Below are positions 43,096 through 51,876 of a stretch of 64,000 bases of DNA, one piece after another (position 1 is the first letter of the stretch; the number at the start of each line of letters is the position of its first letter). The position numbers and the translations under genes were made by a program. Origin of the DNA: Terriglobia bacterium (GTDB taxonomy: Bacteria > Acidobacteriota > Terriglobia > Bryobacterales > Bryobacteraceae); NCBI GenBank assembly GCA_020073365.1, contig JAIQFL010000007.1, positions 1-64,000 on the forward strand, given 5' to 3'. Under the pieces are notes generated by a model that saw nothing but the letters and a program-made list of their open reading frames with translations, did not search any database and was not told the DNA's origin.

Positions 43096-44379
43096 GTGTT
43101 GGTCATCATCGCACTGACGGCAGGACAACTGGCGTGCCTGGATTTCGGTGTACCACTCGAACCCCGTTCCTTTGAAGGGCGCCTGACGGCGATTCTGTCG
43201 GACTGGGACCAGCGCCGCGACGATTTGTGGGAAATACCGGTCAGCGACAGCAAGCCCATTCTGCGGCGGTGGCTCCGCGAGGCCGGGGACGACGCCAGCC
43301 GGCTCATTCGGCTGATGAGTGCGCTGGGCTGGCTTGCCGCCAGCGAGGAACCGGATCTGATTCGCAAACGGCTGAGCCACCCCGACGAGGCGGTTCGCCT
43401 GGCTGCGATCCGAGCGCTCGGGCAGACCCAGGATCCCGACAATGCGCCGGGCGTCGAACCTTTTCTCGATTCGAAAGACGCGCGTTTCCGCGCGGCCGCC
43501 ATAGCCGCTCTGGCCAAGCTTTGGCCGCGCTCGAACTATCCCCGCTTGCAGGCGGCCGCCGGCAGCGACCCGAACTTGCAGCGACTCGCCGAACAGGCGC
43601 GCCGCCACATGATGGCGATGGCTACGCTCAATCCCGCGCAAATTGCAAATGAGGCGATTGAAACCGGGGAGTATGAGGACCTGGTCCCCTGGATCTCAGA
43701 AGTACGCGAACCGCTCAAAGAAATGCTGAAGTCCGGCGAGCGATCGGCCGTGGTCCGGGGTCGCGCCGCGCGCATTCTCGGGCTGAGGCACCAGGAAGAG
43801 GTGAGCTGGACGCTCCGCACCATCCTGGGGAACGCCGATGAGCCCATGGAGCTGCGCGTGGAGGCGGCCTATGCGCTGGGACGGATCAGAATTCGCAGCT
43901 CCGTGGACGCCCTGATCGAGCTGCTGGACAGCGTCGATCCACGCATGCAGGAAGCCGCGGTTTTCGCCCTGGGTAAGATCGGTGAGCCGCGCGCGCTCCG
44001 TCCGCTTCTGGCCAAATGGAATGTGCGGGGCGGAGCGCTCCGGAACCAGATTCGCCTGGCCGCCGGCCGGCTCTGTTCATCCGATGGCCAAGAGCTGTTG
44101 ACGGGTTTGCTCCGCGCCGATGCCGATCTGACCAGCGAGGGAATCTGGTTCTTGGAAGACCGTCTCGAACTTCATGAATCGTACCAGGAGCGATTCATCG
44201 AACCCTTGGCCGCCAGCCCCAGCCCCCAGGCCCGGCGCGATGCGCTTCTGCTGCGCGTATTCTTTGGACACAAGGCGGAAGCCGCCAAGGCGATCGCCCT
44301 GGCGCGAGCCGACGAGGAGAGGACCAACCGTGAAATTGCGGAGCTCGCCCTGCACTGGCTCGAATCCAGGCGCAACTAG
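43096..44379 (+). CDS. HEAT-repeat protein
   Basis: 427 residues from the GTG at 43096. Repeats of 30-35 residues: RKRLSHPDEAVRLAAIRALGQT, DSKDARFRAAAIAALAKLW, GNADEPMELRVEAAYALGRI, DSVDPRMQEAAVFALGKIGEPRALRPLLAKW, APSPQARRDALLLRVFFG-like endings. HEAT or PBS-lyase-type scaffolds bind partner proteins; one is common in T6SS cargo clusters. N-terminal LVIIALTAGQLACLDFGVPL looks hydrophobic but is not a clean signal peptide. It ends 7 bases before the small membrane-protein gene. Confidence 0.75.
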   Translation: MLVIIALTAGQLACLDFGVPLEPRSFEGRLTAILSDWDQRRDDLWEIPVSDSKPILRRWLREAGDDASRLIRLMSALGWLAASEEPDLIRKRLSHPDEAVRLAAIRALGQTQDPDNAPGVEPFLDSKDARFRAAAIAALAKLWPRSNYPRLQAAAGSDPNLQRLAEQARRHMMAMATLNPAQIANEAIETGEYEDLVPWISEVREPLKEMLKSGERSAVVRGRAARILGLRHQEEVSWTLRTILGNADEPMELRVEAAYALGRIRIRSSVDALIELLDSVDPRMQEAAVFALGKIGEPRALRPLLAKWNVRGGALRNQIRLAAGRLCSSDGQELLTGLLRADADLTSEGIWFLEDRLELHESYQERFIEPLAASPSPQARRDALLLRVFFGHKAEAAKAIALARADEERTNREIAELALHWLESRRN

Positions 44380-44386
44380 GGCCGGT

Positions 44387-44734
44387 ATGCCGGTTACGCA
44401 CACACCCTTAGGCATCCAGTGGAAGCTGTTGTTTTGCGCTCTGTGGCTGGGGGCCGCTTACTGGAGCCAGGGCTACCGCGCCGCGAGACTCTGCTTTTCT
44501 TTCGTGGGCGGAGTCATCGCGGGCGCACACCTGCTCGCGCTGGCGGGCGTCGGAATCCAATATCTGCTGAAGCCTTCGATGATTCCTTATCTGGGGATAT
44601 GGATCGGCGAGATTTCTGGCGCTGTGCTGGGCGCCGGCGCCGGCCTACTGGCTTGGAAATACTTGCCGGTCTACTGGCTGATACAGATTCTTGCGGTGGT
44701 ACTCTTGGTGGTGGCGCCTCTGATCGACTGGTAA
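44387..44734 (+). CDS. Small membrane protein
   Basis: 115 residues from the ATG at 44387; the ORF start at 44174 is internal to the HEAT gene in another frame. About four membrane helices: LLFCALWLGAAYW, SFVGGVIAGAHLLALAGVGI, IPYLGIWIGEISGAVLGAGAGLLAW and YWLIQILAVVLLVVAPLI. No homology recognised. In an operon with HEAT and cargo-type genes, so it may be an immunity-like or anchor protein; that is only inference. Confidence 0.6.
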   Translation: MPVTHTPLGIQWKLLFCALWLGAAYWSQGYRAARLCFSFVGGVIAGAHLLALAGVGIQYLLKPSMIPYLGIWIGEISGAVLGAGAGLLAWKYLPVYWLIQILAVVLLVVAPLIDW

Positions 44735-44759
44735 GACGGCCTGAGGCCCGGGACATTAT

Positions 44760-45038
44760 ATGCTGACCATTCGCGACCAACAGATGAGCGCCATGGCGGC
44801 GGCCACTCCAGGGCGAAAGATGATCGTGCCTTGTGAAAAGACCTGGATTGAGGTTCGCCTCATCGACGATAAGCAAAAGCCCGTGCCGGGGGAGGAGTAT
44901 CATATCGTCCTGCCGGATTCCTCGATTGTGGAGGGTTCTCTGGATCGGGACGGCCGAGTGCGAATCGAGGGCATCCTAGCGGGGCAGTGTCAGATCACGT
45001 TTCCACGCCTGCACCGCAAAGAAGTGAAGGCAGTGTGA
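44760..45038 (+). CDS. Small T6SS-associated-like beta-domain protein
   Basis: 92 residues. MLTIRDQQMSAMA resembles the MLTIR(x)EQM start of small proteins that sit beside PAAR and VgrG genes. The body KTWIEVRLIDDKQKPVPGEEYHIVLPDSSIVEGSLDRDGRVRIEGILAGQCQITFPRLHR is the beta-sandwich extension (carboxypeptidase-regulatory-like, WIE.ELVDE.G.PVPGE.Y.I.LPDG) known from VgrG tails and their neighbours. It may link a cargo protein to a delivery spike. No VgrG, PAAR or Hcp gene is in the window, so the delivery system would have to be elsewhere. Confidence 0.65.
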   Translation: MLTIRDQQMSAMAAATPGRKMIVPCEKTWIEVRLIDDKQKPVPGEEYHIVLPDSSIVEGSLDRDGRVRIEGILAGQCQITFPRLHRKEVKAV

Positions 45039-45055
45039 GCAACAGGAACGCCTAC

Positions 45056-45871
45056 TCACGTGTGGTACCGCTCCATCGTCCTCGGGTTGTACCCCCAGTG
45101 AAACTCCAACTCGTAACCCATCGATTTCGCCAGGCCGTCCAGATCGGGAAACAGCGTTGCGAAAGTGATGTTCATGCGGTACAGTTCCCGCATCCCCACT
45201 TCCCGCACGGCGTTCGTCAGCACGATTTTCGCCAGAATATTCTCCTGGTCCTTGTCGCTCAGCATCTCCTCGATGGGCACATCCAGCACGCCCGGCACCG
45301 CGAAGGTCCCCGATTGCGCGATGAGCCGCCGGTTCATGGTGTGGGGCTCGCCCATCCAGATGAAGCGGTGGTTGCCCTTCAGGAAATATCGGCGGAAATT
45401 GCCTTTCGGGCGCGGGTCCATGCGGACCGGCTTGGGCGCGCGGCTGCTATCGATGCGCGCGGGGTTCATGGCCCACACCACGCCATCGGCCAGGGTCCGC
45501 TCCAGCGCGAAGAATGCCGCGACGTAGGGGGACCAGGTGAAATCGATCAGCCGCGTGGGGGCACCGTGGTGCTGCATGAGCGCCAGCCACTGGAAATCGT
45601 CATCGGGATCGGGAGGTTTGTCCAGGAACTGGTGTGCCTTGCGCTTGAAGATGCGCAGGATACGGCCTTCCTGCTCCGGCCACGCGGCAGGCGCGACGCC
45701 GAAATTCTGAAGGTAGCGGGAGAGCGAACTGTAGAGCGGCCAGCGCTCGTCGCGCTCGCCGCGAAATGCCCAATGCGAGTAGGGGGGCCTGGTGATGAGG
45801 TTGAGAAACGCCTCCCAGGTTGCCAGCCGGAAGACGCGGTAGGACCGCCGGGCCCGTTTGCGAACTGCCAT
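45056..45871 (-). CDS. FRG-domain protein
   Basis: 271 residues. HWAFRGERDERWPLYSSLSR contains the F-R-G signature, and WLALMQHHGAPTRLIDFTWSPYVAAFFALER is the second conserved block; together they define the FRG domain, found in bacteria and phages and often near defence or toxin genes. The enzymatic activity of the domain is not established. A basic N-terminus (MAVRKRARRSYRVFRL) precedes it. It runs convergent to the cargo-like module, only 17 bases from its end. Start MAVRKR was kept since no better one is in range. Confidence 0.8.
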   Translation of the reverse strand: MAVRKRARRSYRVFRLATWEAFLNLITRPPYSHWAFRGERDERWPLYSSLSRYLQNFGVAPAAWPEQEGRILRIFKRKAHQFLDKPPDPDDDFQWLALMQHHGAPTRLIDFTWSPYVAAFFALERTLADGVVWAMNPARIDSSRAPKPVRMDPRPKGNFRRYFLKGNHRFIWMGEPHTMNRRLIAQSGTFAVPGVLDVPIEEMLSDKDQENILAKIVLTNAVREVGMRELYRMNITFATLFPDLDGLAKSMGYELEFHWGYNPRTMERYHT

Positions 45872-45918
45872 CTATTAACTATCGTAGCGGTACAGTGCGC
45901 CCGATAGGGGGCCGTACG

Positions 45919-46050
45919 CTACGAATCGTACCGGTACAGCGCCTGTTCGATGGAGCCCCGCGGACCTCGATCCGCCTCAGGTCCGTCGTTCCTACAGCGT
46001 GCCCTTCGGCCAGCAGCAACGCGTTGTCGCAGGCTTGATAAGGGCGCCGA
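45919..46050 (-). pseudogene. Fragment of the DUF362 gene 3' end
   Basis: The 130 bases match the 3' end of the intact DUF362 gene (47782 to about 47912) in the same orientation, with scattered substitutions; both contain CTACGAATCGTA, CGCCTG, GGTCCGTCGT and CAGCAGCA. An even shorter degraded piece lies at 45882-45904. With the intact copy this forms a direct repeat around the cytochrome gene. Confidence 0.75.
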
Positions 46051-46058
46051 GCGATCGC

Positions 46059-47567
46059 TCAGAGCGTCTTGAGAAACGCGATGAGAGCGGCCTTGTCGTC
46101 CGCGGAGAGGTTGAGCCCGAAGGGATGCCCCGGCACCGCGCGGTGCTCGACTCCAAAACCTCTGAAGCCCGTCGGCACGTAGTCGCTCCGCAGTCGCTTT
46201 GCGTCAAACCAGTCCTCCAGCGTCGCTACCGATCCGCTATGCTCGAACGGCCCGCGATACCACACCCCGAGCAGCGAAGGAATCTTGTAGTATCCGGTGC
46301 CCCGGCGCGTGCGCATGGTTAAATCCGTATCTGTCCCCACAATCGTCGGTTCGATTTCATAGGTCCGCCGGTGCTCTTCGGGAATTTCGAACCCCCGCGC
46401 GGGCGTGAGCTTGTTGGAGTTGTAGAGGGGCGGCGTATGGCAGCGCGCACAACCTTCGCGCGCGAATACCGCCTCTCCCCTGCGCGAAGGATCGGTTATG
46501 CCATTCGGGTTCGGCGGAGGCGCGAGCGAATAGACATACTTGGCGAGCGCGAACAACTGCGGGTCTGAGTACCGCTCCAGTGCTTCCGGCGGCGGGAGAT
46601 GATCGTCTTTCAAGCCTGCGACTGGCGCAACTCCGGCAACCGGCCTGTACCCGGCGTAGTCGGACAACATGTCCGCGCCCTGGTTCAACGCGGCGTACCG
46701 CATCATGTCCCCGATGTCGCGGTGCCGCATCAGGCCGGTGCGGTCGAGATATCGCCGCTCGCGGACGCCGATGAGATCGGGAATCTGCACGGGCGTGAAA
46801 AGGCTTGTGCCGTGGCGCGCCACGACGCCGAGAGGCATGGCCGCTTTGATGGCGTTGATCTCGTCGATGCTCATCTTCTGAACGCGGTCGATCGGATCGT
46901 TGTCGATCCAGGGCACGCGGAATAACGCCCGTTGAAATGCGCGCGCGATTTGCACGTCCGGTGGGAAGCCGAGCAACAGATCGGGTACCGTGCCCTGCCC
47001 GCCTTCAATGACGGAGCCATCCGGCTGGATGCGCGTGTGGCACGTCGCGCAAGACAGAAATCCAGCCATCACGACGCCCTTCTTGGGCACCACAATGCTG
47101 AGGTGTGGATACGTCCCGTCGCGCGCAACGGGCACGCCGGTGCGTTCCATGATGGTCCGCCAGACTGCCAGCATGTCCACGGGAAACAAACCGATGGGAT
47201 ATCGGAATACCTGCTTGCCGGCACCGATCCAATCCTGCTCCGTGTGAAGTTTTCCGGCGTCGAACACTACCTCGGGCTCGGCGAGAGCCAGCTTCTCCAG
47301 ATAACCCGGCGGCTCGCGCTTGGACGAGTACACGGGGTAGGTTCTGTAGATGACGCGCTCCCTCATCCGATAGTAGTAGTCCGCGGGAATGTGCTTCACT
47401 GGCGCGTGAGCGACTGGCGGCTGGATCACGCCCGTCTCCAGCGCACGCTCATCCCAGGTCTTGGGCACGGCCTGCGCGTACGCCGGCACGAGCGAGAACA
47501 GATCCGCGGCGAACAGTGCTGCAAATACGCCCCTGGCGATTGCGTCGAACAGAACTTTACCCTGCAT
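46059..47567 (-). CDS. Secreted dihaem cytochrome c (peroxidase-like), second copy
   Basis: 502 residues from the ATG at 47567, preceded by GGAGGGGAAAG; the ORF start at 47648 lacks a ribosome site. Signal peptide region IARGVFAALFAADLFSLVPAYAQ. Haem sites GFLSCATCHTRIQPDGS and GCARCHTPPLYNSNKLTPA. Shared blocks with the 24445 protein: YPVYSSKREPPGYLEKL, DLIGVRERRYLDRTG, DIGDMMRYAAL, TRRGTGYYKIPSLLGVWYRGPFEHSGSVATLEDWF, and the end HPFGLNLSADDKAALIAFLKTL. Same class, but with a longer middle part. It is enclosed by DUF362 sequence on both sides. Confidence 0.83.
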   Translation of the reverse strand: MQGKVLFDAIARGVFAALFAADLFSLVPAYAQAVPKTWDERALETGVIQPPVAHAPVKHIPADYYYRMRERVIYRTYPVYSSKREPPGYLEKLALAEPEVVFDAGKLHTEQDWIGAGKQVFRYPIGLFPVDMLAVWRTIMERTGVPVARDGTYPHLSIVVPKKGVVMAGFLSCATCHTRIQPDGSVIEGGQGTVPDLLLGFPPDVQIARAFQRALFRVPWIDNDPIDRVQKMSIDEINAIKAAMPLGVVARHGTSLFTPVQIPDLIGVRERRYLDRTGLMRHRDIGDMMRYAALNQGADMLSDYAGYRPVAGVAPVAGLKDDHLPPPEALERYSDPQLFALAKYVYSLAPPPNPNGITDPSRRGEAVFAREGCARCHTPPLYNSNKLTPARGFEIPEEHRRTYEIEPTIVGTDTDLTMRTRRGTGYYKIPSLLGVWYRGPFEHSGSVATLEDWFDAKRLRSDYVPTGFRGFGVEHRAVPGHPFGLNLSADDKAALIAFLKTL

Positions 47568-47781
47568 CTTTCCCCTCCAATCGTTCACCCGGATGCGAGC
47601 GCCGCGAGCTCGGTGATCGTTCCTGAACTCGCCGTACCTTGCGTCCATATCAGTCTCCCCCGGTCACGACCGGCTGCGGAGTGACACCAGGTTCAAGCGC
47701 CTGTTGCGCCGAATGGGATTCCCTCATGAGAAGCAGATCGCTCTGCACCGGGATGGGGCGAACGACAATGCTTGAAAACTC

Positions 47782-48912
47782 CTACGAATCGTAACGGTAG
47801 AGCGCCTGCTCGATGGAAACGCCGCGGACGTCGATGCGCTTCAGGTCCGTCGTACCCACGCCGTGAGCGTCGGCCAGCAGCAGGGTGTTGTCGCAGGTCT
47901 GGAAGGGCCGGGTGCCGCGGGTGGCGCGTGGATTGTAACCCATTACCGCGGTGGAAACAGCGTCCGTGCACACCGGGTTCAGGCCCGCGATCAGCACCCC
48001 GGGCTTTACGATCCGCACGCCGCGAATCCACGGTCCCTCGCCGCCGGCGATGGATTCCACGCCGTCGATGATCGCCAGGTGGATCGGCCGGGCCGCCACC
48101 ACGTCGGCCACGATGTGCGGAACACGGTATCCGGGATCGTGGTTGACGCCGAAGTGCAACTCTTGCGGCGCGGATTTGGATGGCTGGCGCCTCCCCTGGT
48201 GCCCCACTGCCACCCGGCCATTGGGAGGATTCTCGTTGGGCTCATCCACCCCGGCGCTGTCGCCGTAGATGGAGGCCGGGATGATGCCGAAGCAGTTCTT
48301 CAGCGAGAGCGTGACCCCGCAGGTTTCGTGGTTCTTGAGCTTCGCCATGCTCACAAAGACATCCGTGTCTTCGTAAGAATGGTTCAGATCGTAGGCCGGG
48401 TACATGTACGGGTTGTCCGGCACCTTGAATCGCGAGTAGCGCTTCCCCTTCCCCAGTGCGTTGGTATTTTCGAACTCCACGCCGCTGGCGGCCGATTGCA
48501 GGGTGCGCACGTTCCATCCCGAATCCAGCATGGTGTCTTCGAGCGGTCCGGCGGTGGCCCAGGAACTCTCCACGAAGCGGATGCGCCTGGCCCCGGCCTT
48601 CCCCATCAGGTAGGCGGTGGCGCCTACCAGTTTGGGATGCGTGTAGTGCGTGAGCGCCGGCGCCAGGCCCTTGACGCGCTGCCCCGGACTGCCCGTCATG
48701 TTGAGCTTGACGGTCACGGTCTTGTTCCGCACCAGGCGTTCGAGGCCGCCCAGTTGGTCGAACATGGTTGCCAGTTTCGCCTGAACGTCTTCGTCGTAGG
48801 AAGCGCATTTGGCGATCGAAACGGGGGCGGTGGGTGCAGGGGCGCCCTCGGGGTCGGCGGCCTTCAGCAGGGGCGCGGCGGCCATCATCGCAAGCCATTC
48901 TCTGCGAGTCAT
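47782..48912 (-). CDS. DUF362 protein with Tat signal
   Basis: 376 residues starting MTRREWLAMMAAAPLLKAADP, a twin-arginine signal. VSIAKCASYDEDVQAKL and TVTVKLNMTGSPG open the DUF362 domain; FVSMAKLKNHETCGVTLSLKNCFGIIP, HIVADVVAARPIHLAIIDGVESIAGGEGP and NPVCTDAVSTAVMGYNPRA are its core. DUF362 relatives may bind Fe-S or act as exported oxidoreductase modules; function is not known. Three clustered Cys could bind a metal. The 3' end is duplicated at 45919. Confidence 0.82.
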   Translation of the reverse strand: MTRREWLAMMAAAPLLKAADPEGAPAPTAPVSIAKCASYDEDVQAKLATMFDQLGGLERLVRNKTVTVKLNMTGSPGQRVKGLAPALTHYTHPKLVGATAYLMGKAGARRIRFVESSWATAGPLEDTMLDSGWNVRTLQSAASGVEFENTNALGKGKRYSRFKVPDNPYMYPAYDLNHSYEDTDVFVSMAKLKNHETCGVTLSLKNCFGIIPASIYGDSAGVDEPNENPPNGRVAVGHQGRRQPSKSAPQELHFGVNHDPGYRVPHIVADVVAARPIHLAIIDGVESIAGGEGPWIRGVRIVKPGVLIAGLNPVCTDAVSTAVMGYNPRATRGTRPFQTCDNTLLLADAHGVGTTDLKRIDVRGVSIEQALYRYDS

Positions 48913-48946
48913 TTGATTGCTCCGTAACAGTCAAAAAAAGAAAAAC

Positions 48947-48970
48947 AACACAGGCAAGAATGCCCGTGTT
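48947..48970 (-). repeat. ACACGGGCATTCTTGCCTGTGT palindrome, copy A
   Basis: On the minus strand AACACGGGCA, TTCT, TGCCTGTGTT, one arm mismatch. It sits between the DUF362 gene start and the stop of the unknown secreted protein, after the A-rich stretch AAAAAAAGAAAAAC. Copy B is at 62774-62795 and agrees at 21 of 22 bases. Confidence 0.6.
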
Positions 48971-50399
48971 ACCACAGTCTGATGGTAGCGCAGACCGAAA
49001 CCTTGTCGATGTCCACGCCTCCACCATCTTCGGTCGGGTAAATTTCGAGTTGTTTTTCGGTTCCTTCCGGCGCAGTGAGGGCTGCGTGCCGGTAGTTGCC
49101 TATGAAATGCACGGCGACGTTTTCCACCGGATAATCCGTGTAGTTCACCAGGTGCAGGACCGCCGTCTTCCCGTCTCCGGAGATCAACAGGTTCGAAAGC
49201 ATGGAGGAGACGTTGAACAGCCGCACCCCCAGGTTGCGGCGCCCCACCATGGAATTCACGTCGCGCCAGATGTCGTTGAGGCGCTCTAGCTCGGCCTTCT
49301 CCAGCGTGATCTTGCCGTTGGGGGTGGGGTCCTTCCAGCCGGGCGGTCCGGTGAGCAGCGTGCCGCCGGAGCGCGCGAAGGCGCGCAGCACTTCCTTCTG
49401 CTCGGGAGTGAGGGAATCGGCATCCACGTTGACCGCCATGGTGACGCCGGTGAGCGCTTCGGACGTCAGGTGCTGCCGCGGAATGGGCCGCACGGGCGTG
49501 TGTTTCACCGCGATCATGTCCAGAATGCCGCCGGAAAGGAGGCCCCCCTTGGCCGGGTCCTGCACCACGGCCAGTTGTCCGTATTCGCGCATGGAGCGCC
49601 ATTCGGGGTGCTGCTCGAAGTAGCGGAGCAGCGTGGCGATGCGCCCCCAGTCGCTTATGGCGTCGGCCTCGCGGCCGTGCAGTCGCGCGGCGAAGCCGCT
49701 GTCAAAGGCCAGCACCCAGCGGGCTCCGGAGATCGCGGCGTCGGCGATCGCCTGCAGGTATCGCGCGCCCGTCACAACGGTCTTGGCAGGCGGCTCATTG
49801 GCGATCCAAAGCGCGGCGTCGCCCCAGGCCCGCACGGCGCGGATGAACCCGGTGTTGGTGTCGATCCAAACCGAACCGGTTGGTCCGGCCTTTTTCCCGC
49901 CATCGTCGAGTGCGGAGATGCCGGGCCAGACGCCCTGGTACGTGCCAAGAATTGAAACGCCGGGGGCGCCGGAAGGGCCGGAGCCCAGCCTGATGTGGTT
50001 GCGCGCGACCAGTTCGATGACCGGCGCTCCCCCCGCCGCCTCCCGCACACCGGCCGCCACGCCCTCCGCGAAGTCGCCTTCCAGCACGATGCCGTTGACT
50101 TTTCCCGCCAGCGCCTTGCGCGTTGCAGCAATGGCATCTCCACCCGGAGAGATCACCGCCAGCGTTACCAGCCCCTGGCTTGCGGCCGCCGACACCAGGT
50201 CCGCCGGATACCCTTTCACCAGCAGGCAGTTGACGGGACTGCCCGCCAGCAGTTCGAGAGACCTGGCGTCCGCCCACGGCCAACGGACCGGTACCCAGTC
50301 GGCGGGCTGGGGTACCGAGGCGCACAACAGCGGCAGGCAACTCAGGAAGGCCATCCACCTTAAACACTGCCCCGCGGGGCGGACCGCTCGCATCCACAT
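48969..50399 (-). CDS. Secreted protein of unknown function, possibly carbohydrate-active
   Basis: 476 residues, starting with WMAFLSCLPLLCASVPQ (signal peptide). A TIM-barrel-like first part (NCLLVKGYPADLVSAAASQGL, VNGIVLEGDFAEGVAAGVREAAGG, WVLAFDSGFAARLHG) is followed by RSGGTLLTGPPGWKDPTPNG, a region like beta-galactosidase trimerisation domains, and a last beta domain with AVLHLVNYTDYPVENVAVHFIGNYRHAAL. This resembles glycosidase-like proteins of unclassified type. No catalytic acid pair can be fixed. It lies 56 bases before DUF362 and shares its direction. Confidence 0.55.
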   Translation of the reverse strand: MWMRAVRPAGQCLRWMAFLSCLPLLCASVPQPADWVPVRWPWADARSLELLAGSPVNCLLVKGYPADLVSAAASQGLVTLAVISPGGDAIAATRKALAGKVNGIVLEGDFAEGVAAGVREAAGGAPVIELVARNHIRLGSGPSGAPGVSILGTYQGVWPGISALDDGGKKAGPTGSVWIDTNTGFIRAVRAWGDAALWIANEPPAKTVVTGARYLQAIADAAISGARWVLAFDSGFAARLHGREADAISDWGRIATLLRYFEQHPEWRSMREYGQLAVVQDPAKGGLLSGGILDMIAVKHTPVRPIPRQHLTSEALTGVTMAVNVDADSLTPEQKEVLRAFARSGGTLLTGPPGWKDPTPNGKITLEKAELERLNDIWRDVNSMVGRRNLGVRLFNVSSMLSNLLISGDGKTAVLHLVNYTDYPVENVAVHFIGNYRHAALTAPEGTEKQLEIYPTEDGGGVDIDKVSVCATIRLW

Positions 50400-50626
50400 A
50401 TACCTACTAATCTACGACAGGCGTAACTTTTATGTTCGGCCATGCGAATCCACTTCTCAAGGGCAGGGCGTTCACAGAGCCGCGACCGTAAGGGAGCGTT
50501 CACGTGGCCGGACTGTTCGGGCGGGCCCGCCGGGCCGCATGTTGGGCGGGCTGGTCGGCTGGCCTCGGGTGGCCCCGCCGGGTGGCGTGTCGTGTTGAGG
50601 CATAATTGGGAGAGCGAGTTTCCCCC

Positions 50627-51187
50627 ATGTGCCCGCACGGCAACCTGGAAGGACTGATGGCCGGCTATCAACGGGGCGATCCCGACTCCGCCGCGGCTCT
50701 GATCGAGTACGTGAGCCCGATGCTGCACCGGTATTTCATGGTCCAGGTGGTCAGCCGCCGCTACGCCGACGATCTGCTGCAGGAGACCTGGCTGCGGATC
50801 CACGAAGGCCGGCATACCTATCGGCCCGGCGCACCGCTGCTTCCCTGGCTGTACGCCATTGCGCGGCACGTCCGCGTGGATCAGTACCGGAAGGTGCGCC
50901 GCGTAGAAACGCGGGAACAACAGGTGGAGGCCATGCCGGAAGCCTCGGCCGAATCCTTTGCCGGGCCGGGACAGGGACCGGACCTGCAGGCCATCCTGGC
51001 TACCCTGCCGGAGAGCCAGCGCGAAGTGGTCGTCATGTTGAAGGTTTCCGGCATGTCGCTGGAGGAGGTCGCGCGCGCTACTTCATCGAGTGTCGGATCG
51101 GTCAAACAGAAGGCCCATCGCGCTTATGACAAATTGCGGGAACTGCTGCAGGGGTTCAGCAAGCCGAGTGCCGGGAGGGCGACATGA
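50627..51187 (+). CDS. ECF RNA polymerase sigma factor
   Basis: 186 residues from ATG 50627 (MCPHGNLEGLMAGYQRGDPD); the TTG start at 50606 adds 7 residues. Region 2: IEYVSPMLHRYFMVQVVSRRYADDLLQETWLRIHEGRHTY followed by PWLYAIARHVRVDQYRK. Region 4: LPESQREVVVMLKVSGMSLEEVARATSSSVGSVKQKAHRAYDKL. Overlaps the NrsF-like gene by ATGA, so the pair is translationally coupled. Confidence 0.9.
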   Translation: MCPHGNLEGLMAGYQRGDPDSAAALIEYVSPMLHRYFMVQVVSRRYADDLLQETWLRIHEGRHTYRPGAPLLPWLYAIARHVRVDQYRKVRRVETREQQVEAMPEASAESFAGPGQGPDLQAILATLPESQREVVVMLKVSGMSLEEVARATSSSVGSVKQKAHRAYDKLRELLQGFSKPSAGRAT

Positions 51188-51876
51188 CTGAGAAAGAGCT
51201 GGACGCCATCCTCAAACAGGCGGCGGCCGAGCCGCATGAAGTGGACCGGGCGGTGGTCGAACGCGTATCCGGTATCGTGCTGCCCTCGCTCCAGCCTGTT
51301 CGTCCGTTGCCGCCGGTGTGGGTCATCGCTGTGGTCCTCCAATTGATCTTCGTGGCAGTGGCCATATTGGGGGCTACCCTCCGGGGCCTCAACGGCATTC
51401 GCGTGCTGAACAGCGCACAGAGTTCGCTGATCTTCTGGGTGTTGGGTTCGCTCGGGCTCATGGCAGCCTCGGCCAGCGCTGCCGGTATGGCGCCGGGAAG
51501 CAAGAGCTGGTTCGACGCGCGTATTCTGTTGGCAACCTGTACCGCAGCGTTCGTCGCCGTGTTTGCAGTAATGTTTCACGACTACCGGATGGATCGCTTC
51601 CTGACGGAAGGCATCGCCTGCCTGGGAATCGGGTTGCTCCATGCTGTCGCGGCGGGGCTTCTCCTCTGGCTCGTGTTGCGCCGGGGGATGATTCTCAATC
51701 CGATGTCCGTGGGAGTGGCCGCGGGTACCCTGGCGGGGTTGGCTGGGTTTGGAATGCTGGAATTGCACTGCCCCATTCTGAAGGCGATGCACCTGATGGT
51801 CTGGCACATCGCCGTCATTCCGTTGAGCGGGCTGGCGGGATACCTGGTGGGCCGGTTGGTCAGGACTTGGGAGTGA
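51184..51876 (+). CDS. NrsF/DUF1109-like anti-sigma membrane protein
   Basis: 230 residues with six membrane helices ([110 protein letters not shown]). A short N-terminal tail [17 protein letters not shown] faces the cytoplasm as in NrsF proteins; [16 protein letters not shown] matches the conserved HCP block of this family. NrsF proteins hold an ECF sigma factor at the membrane. The stimulus is unknown. The end overlaps convergent msrB by 17 bases. Confidence 0.85.
   Translation: MTEKELDAILKQAAAEPHEVDRAVVERVSGIVLPSLQPVRPLPPVWVIAVVLQLIFVAVAILGATLRGLNGIRVLNSAQSSLIFWVLGSLGLMAASASAAGMAPGSKSWFDARILLATCTAAFVAVFAVMFHDYRMDRFLTEGIACLGIGLLHAVAAGLLLWLVLRRGMILNPMSVGVAAGTLAGLAGFGMLELHCPILKAMHLMVWHIAVIPLSGLAGYLVGRLVRTWE

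Noticed and set aside
42021-43517. 498-residue minus-strand ORF
   Set aside because: Antisense of the unknown and HEAT genes; Arg/Ser-rich, no domain.
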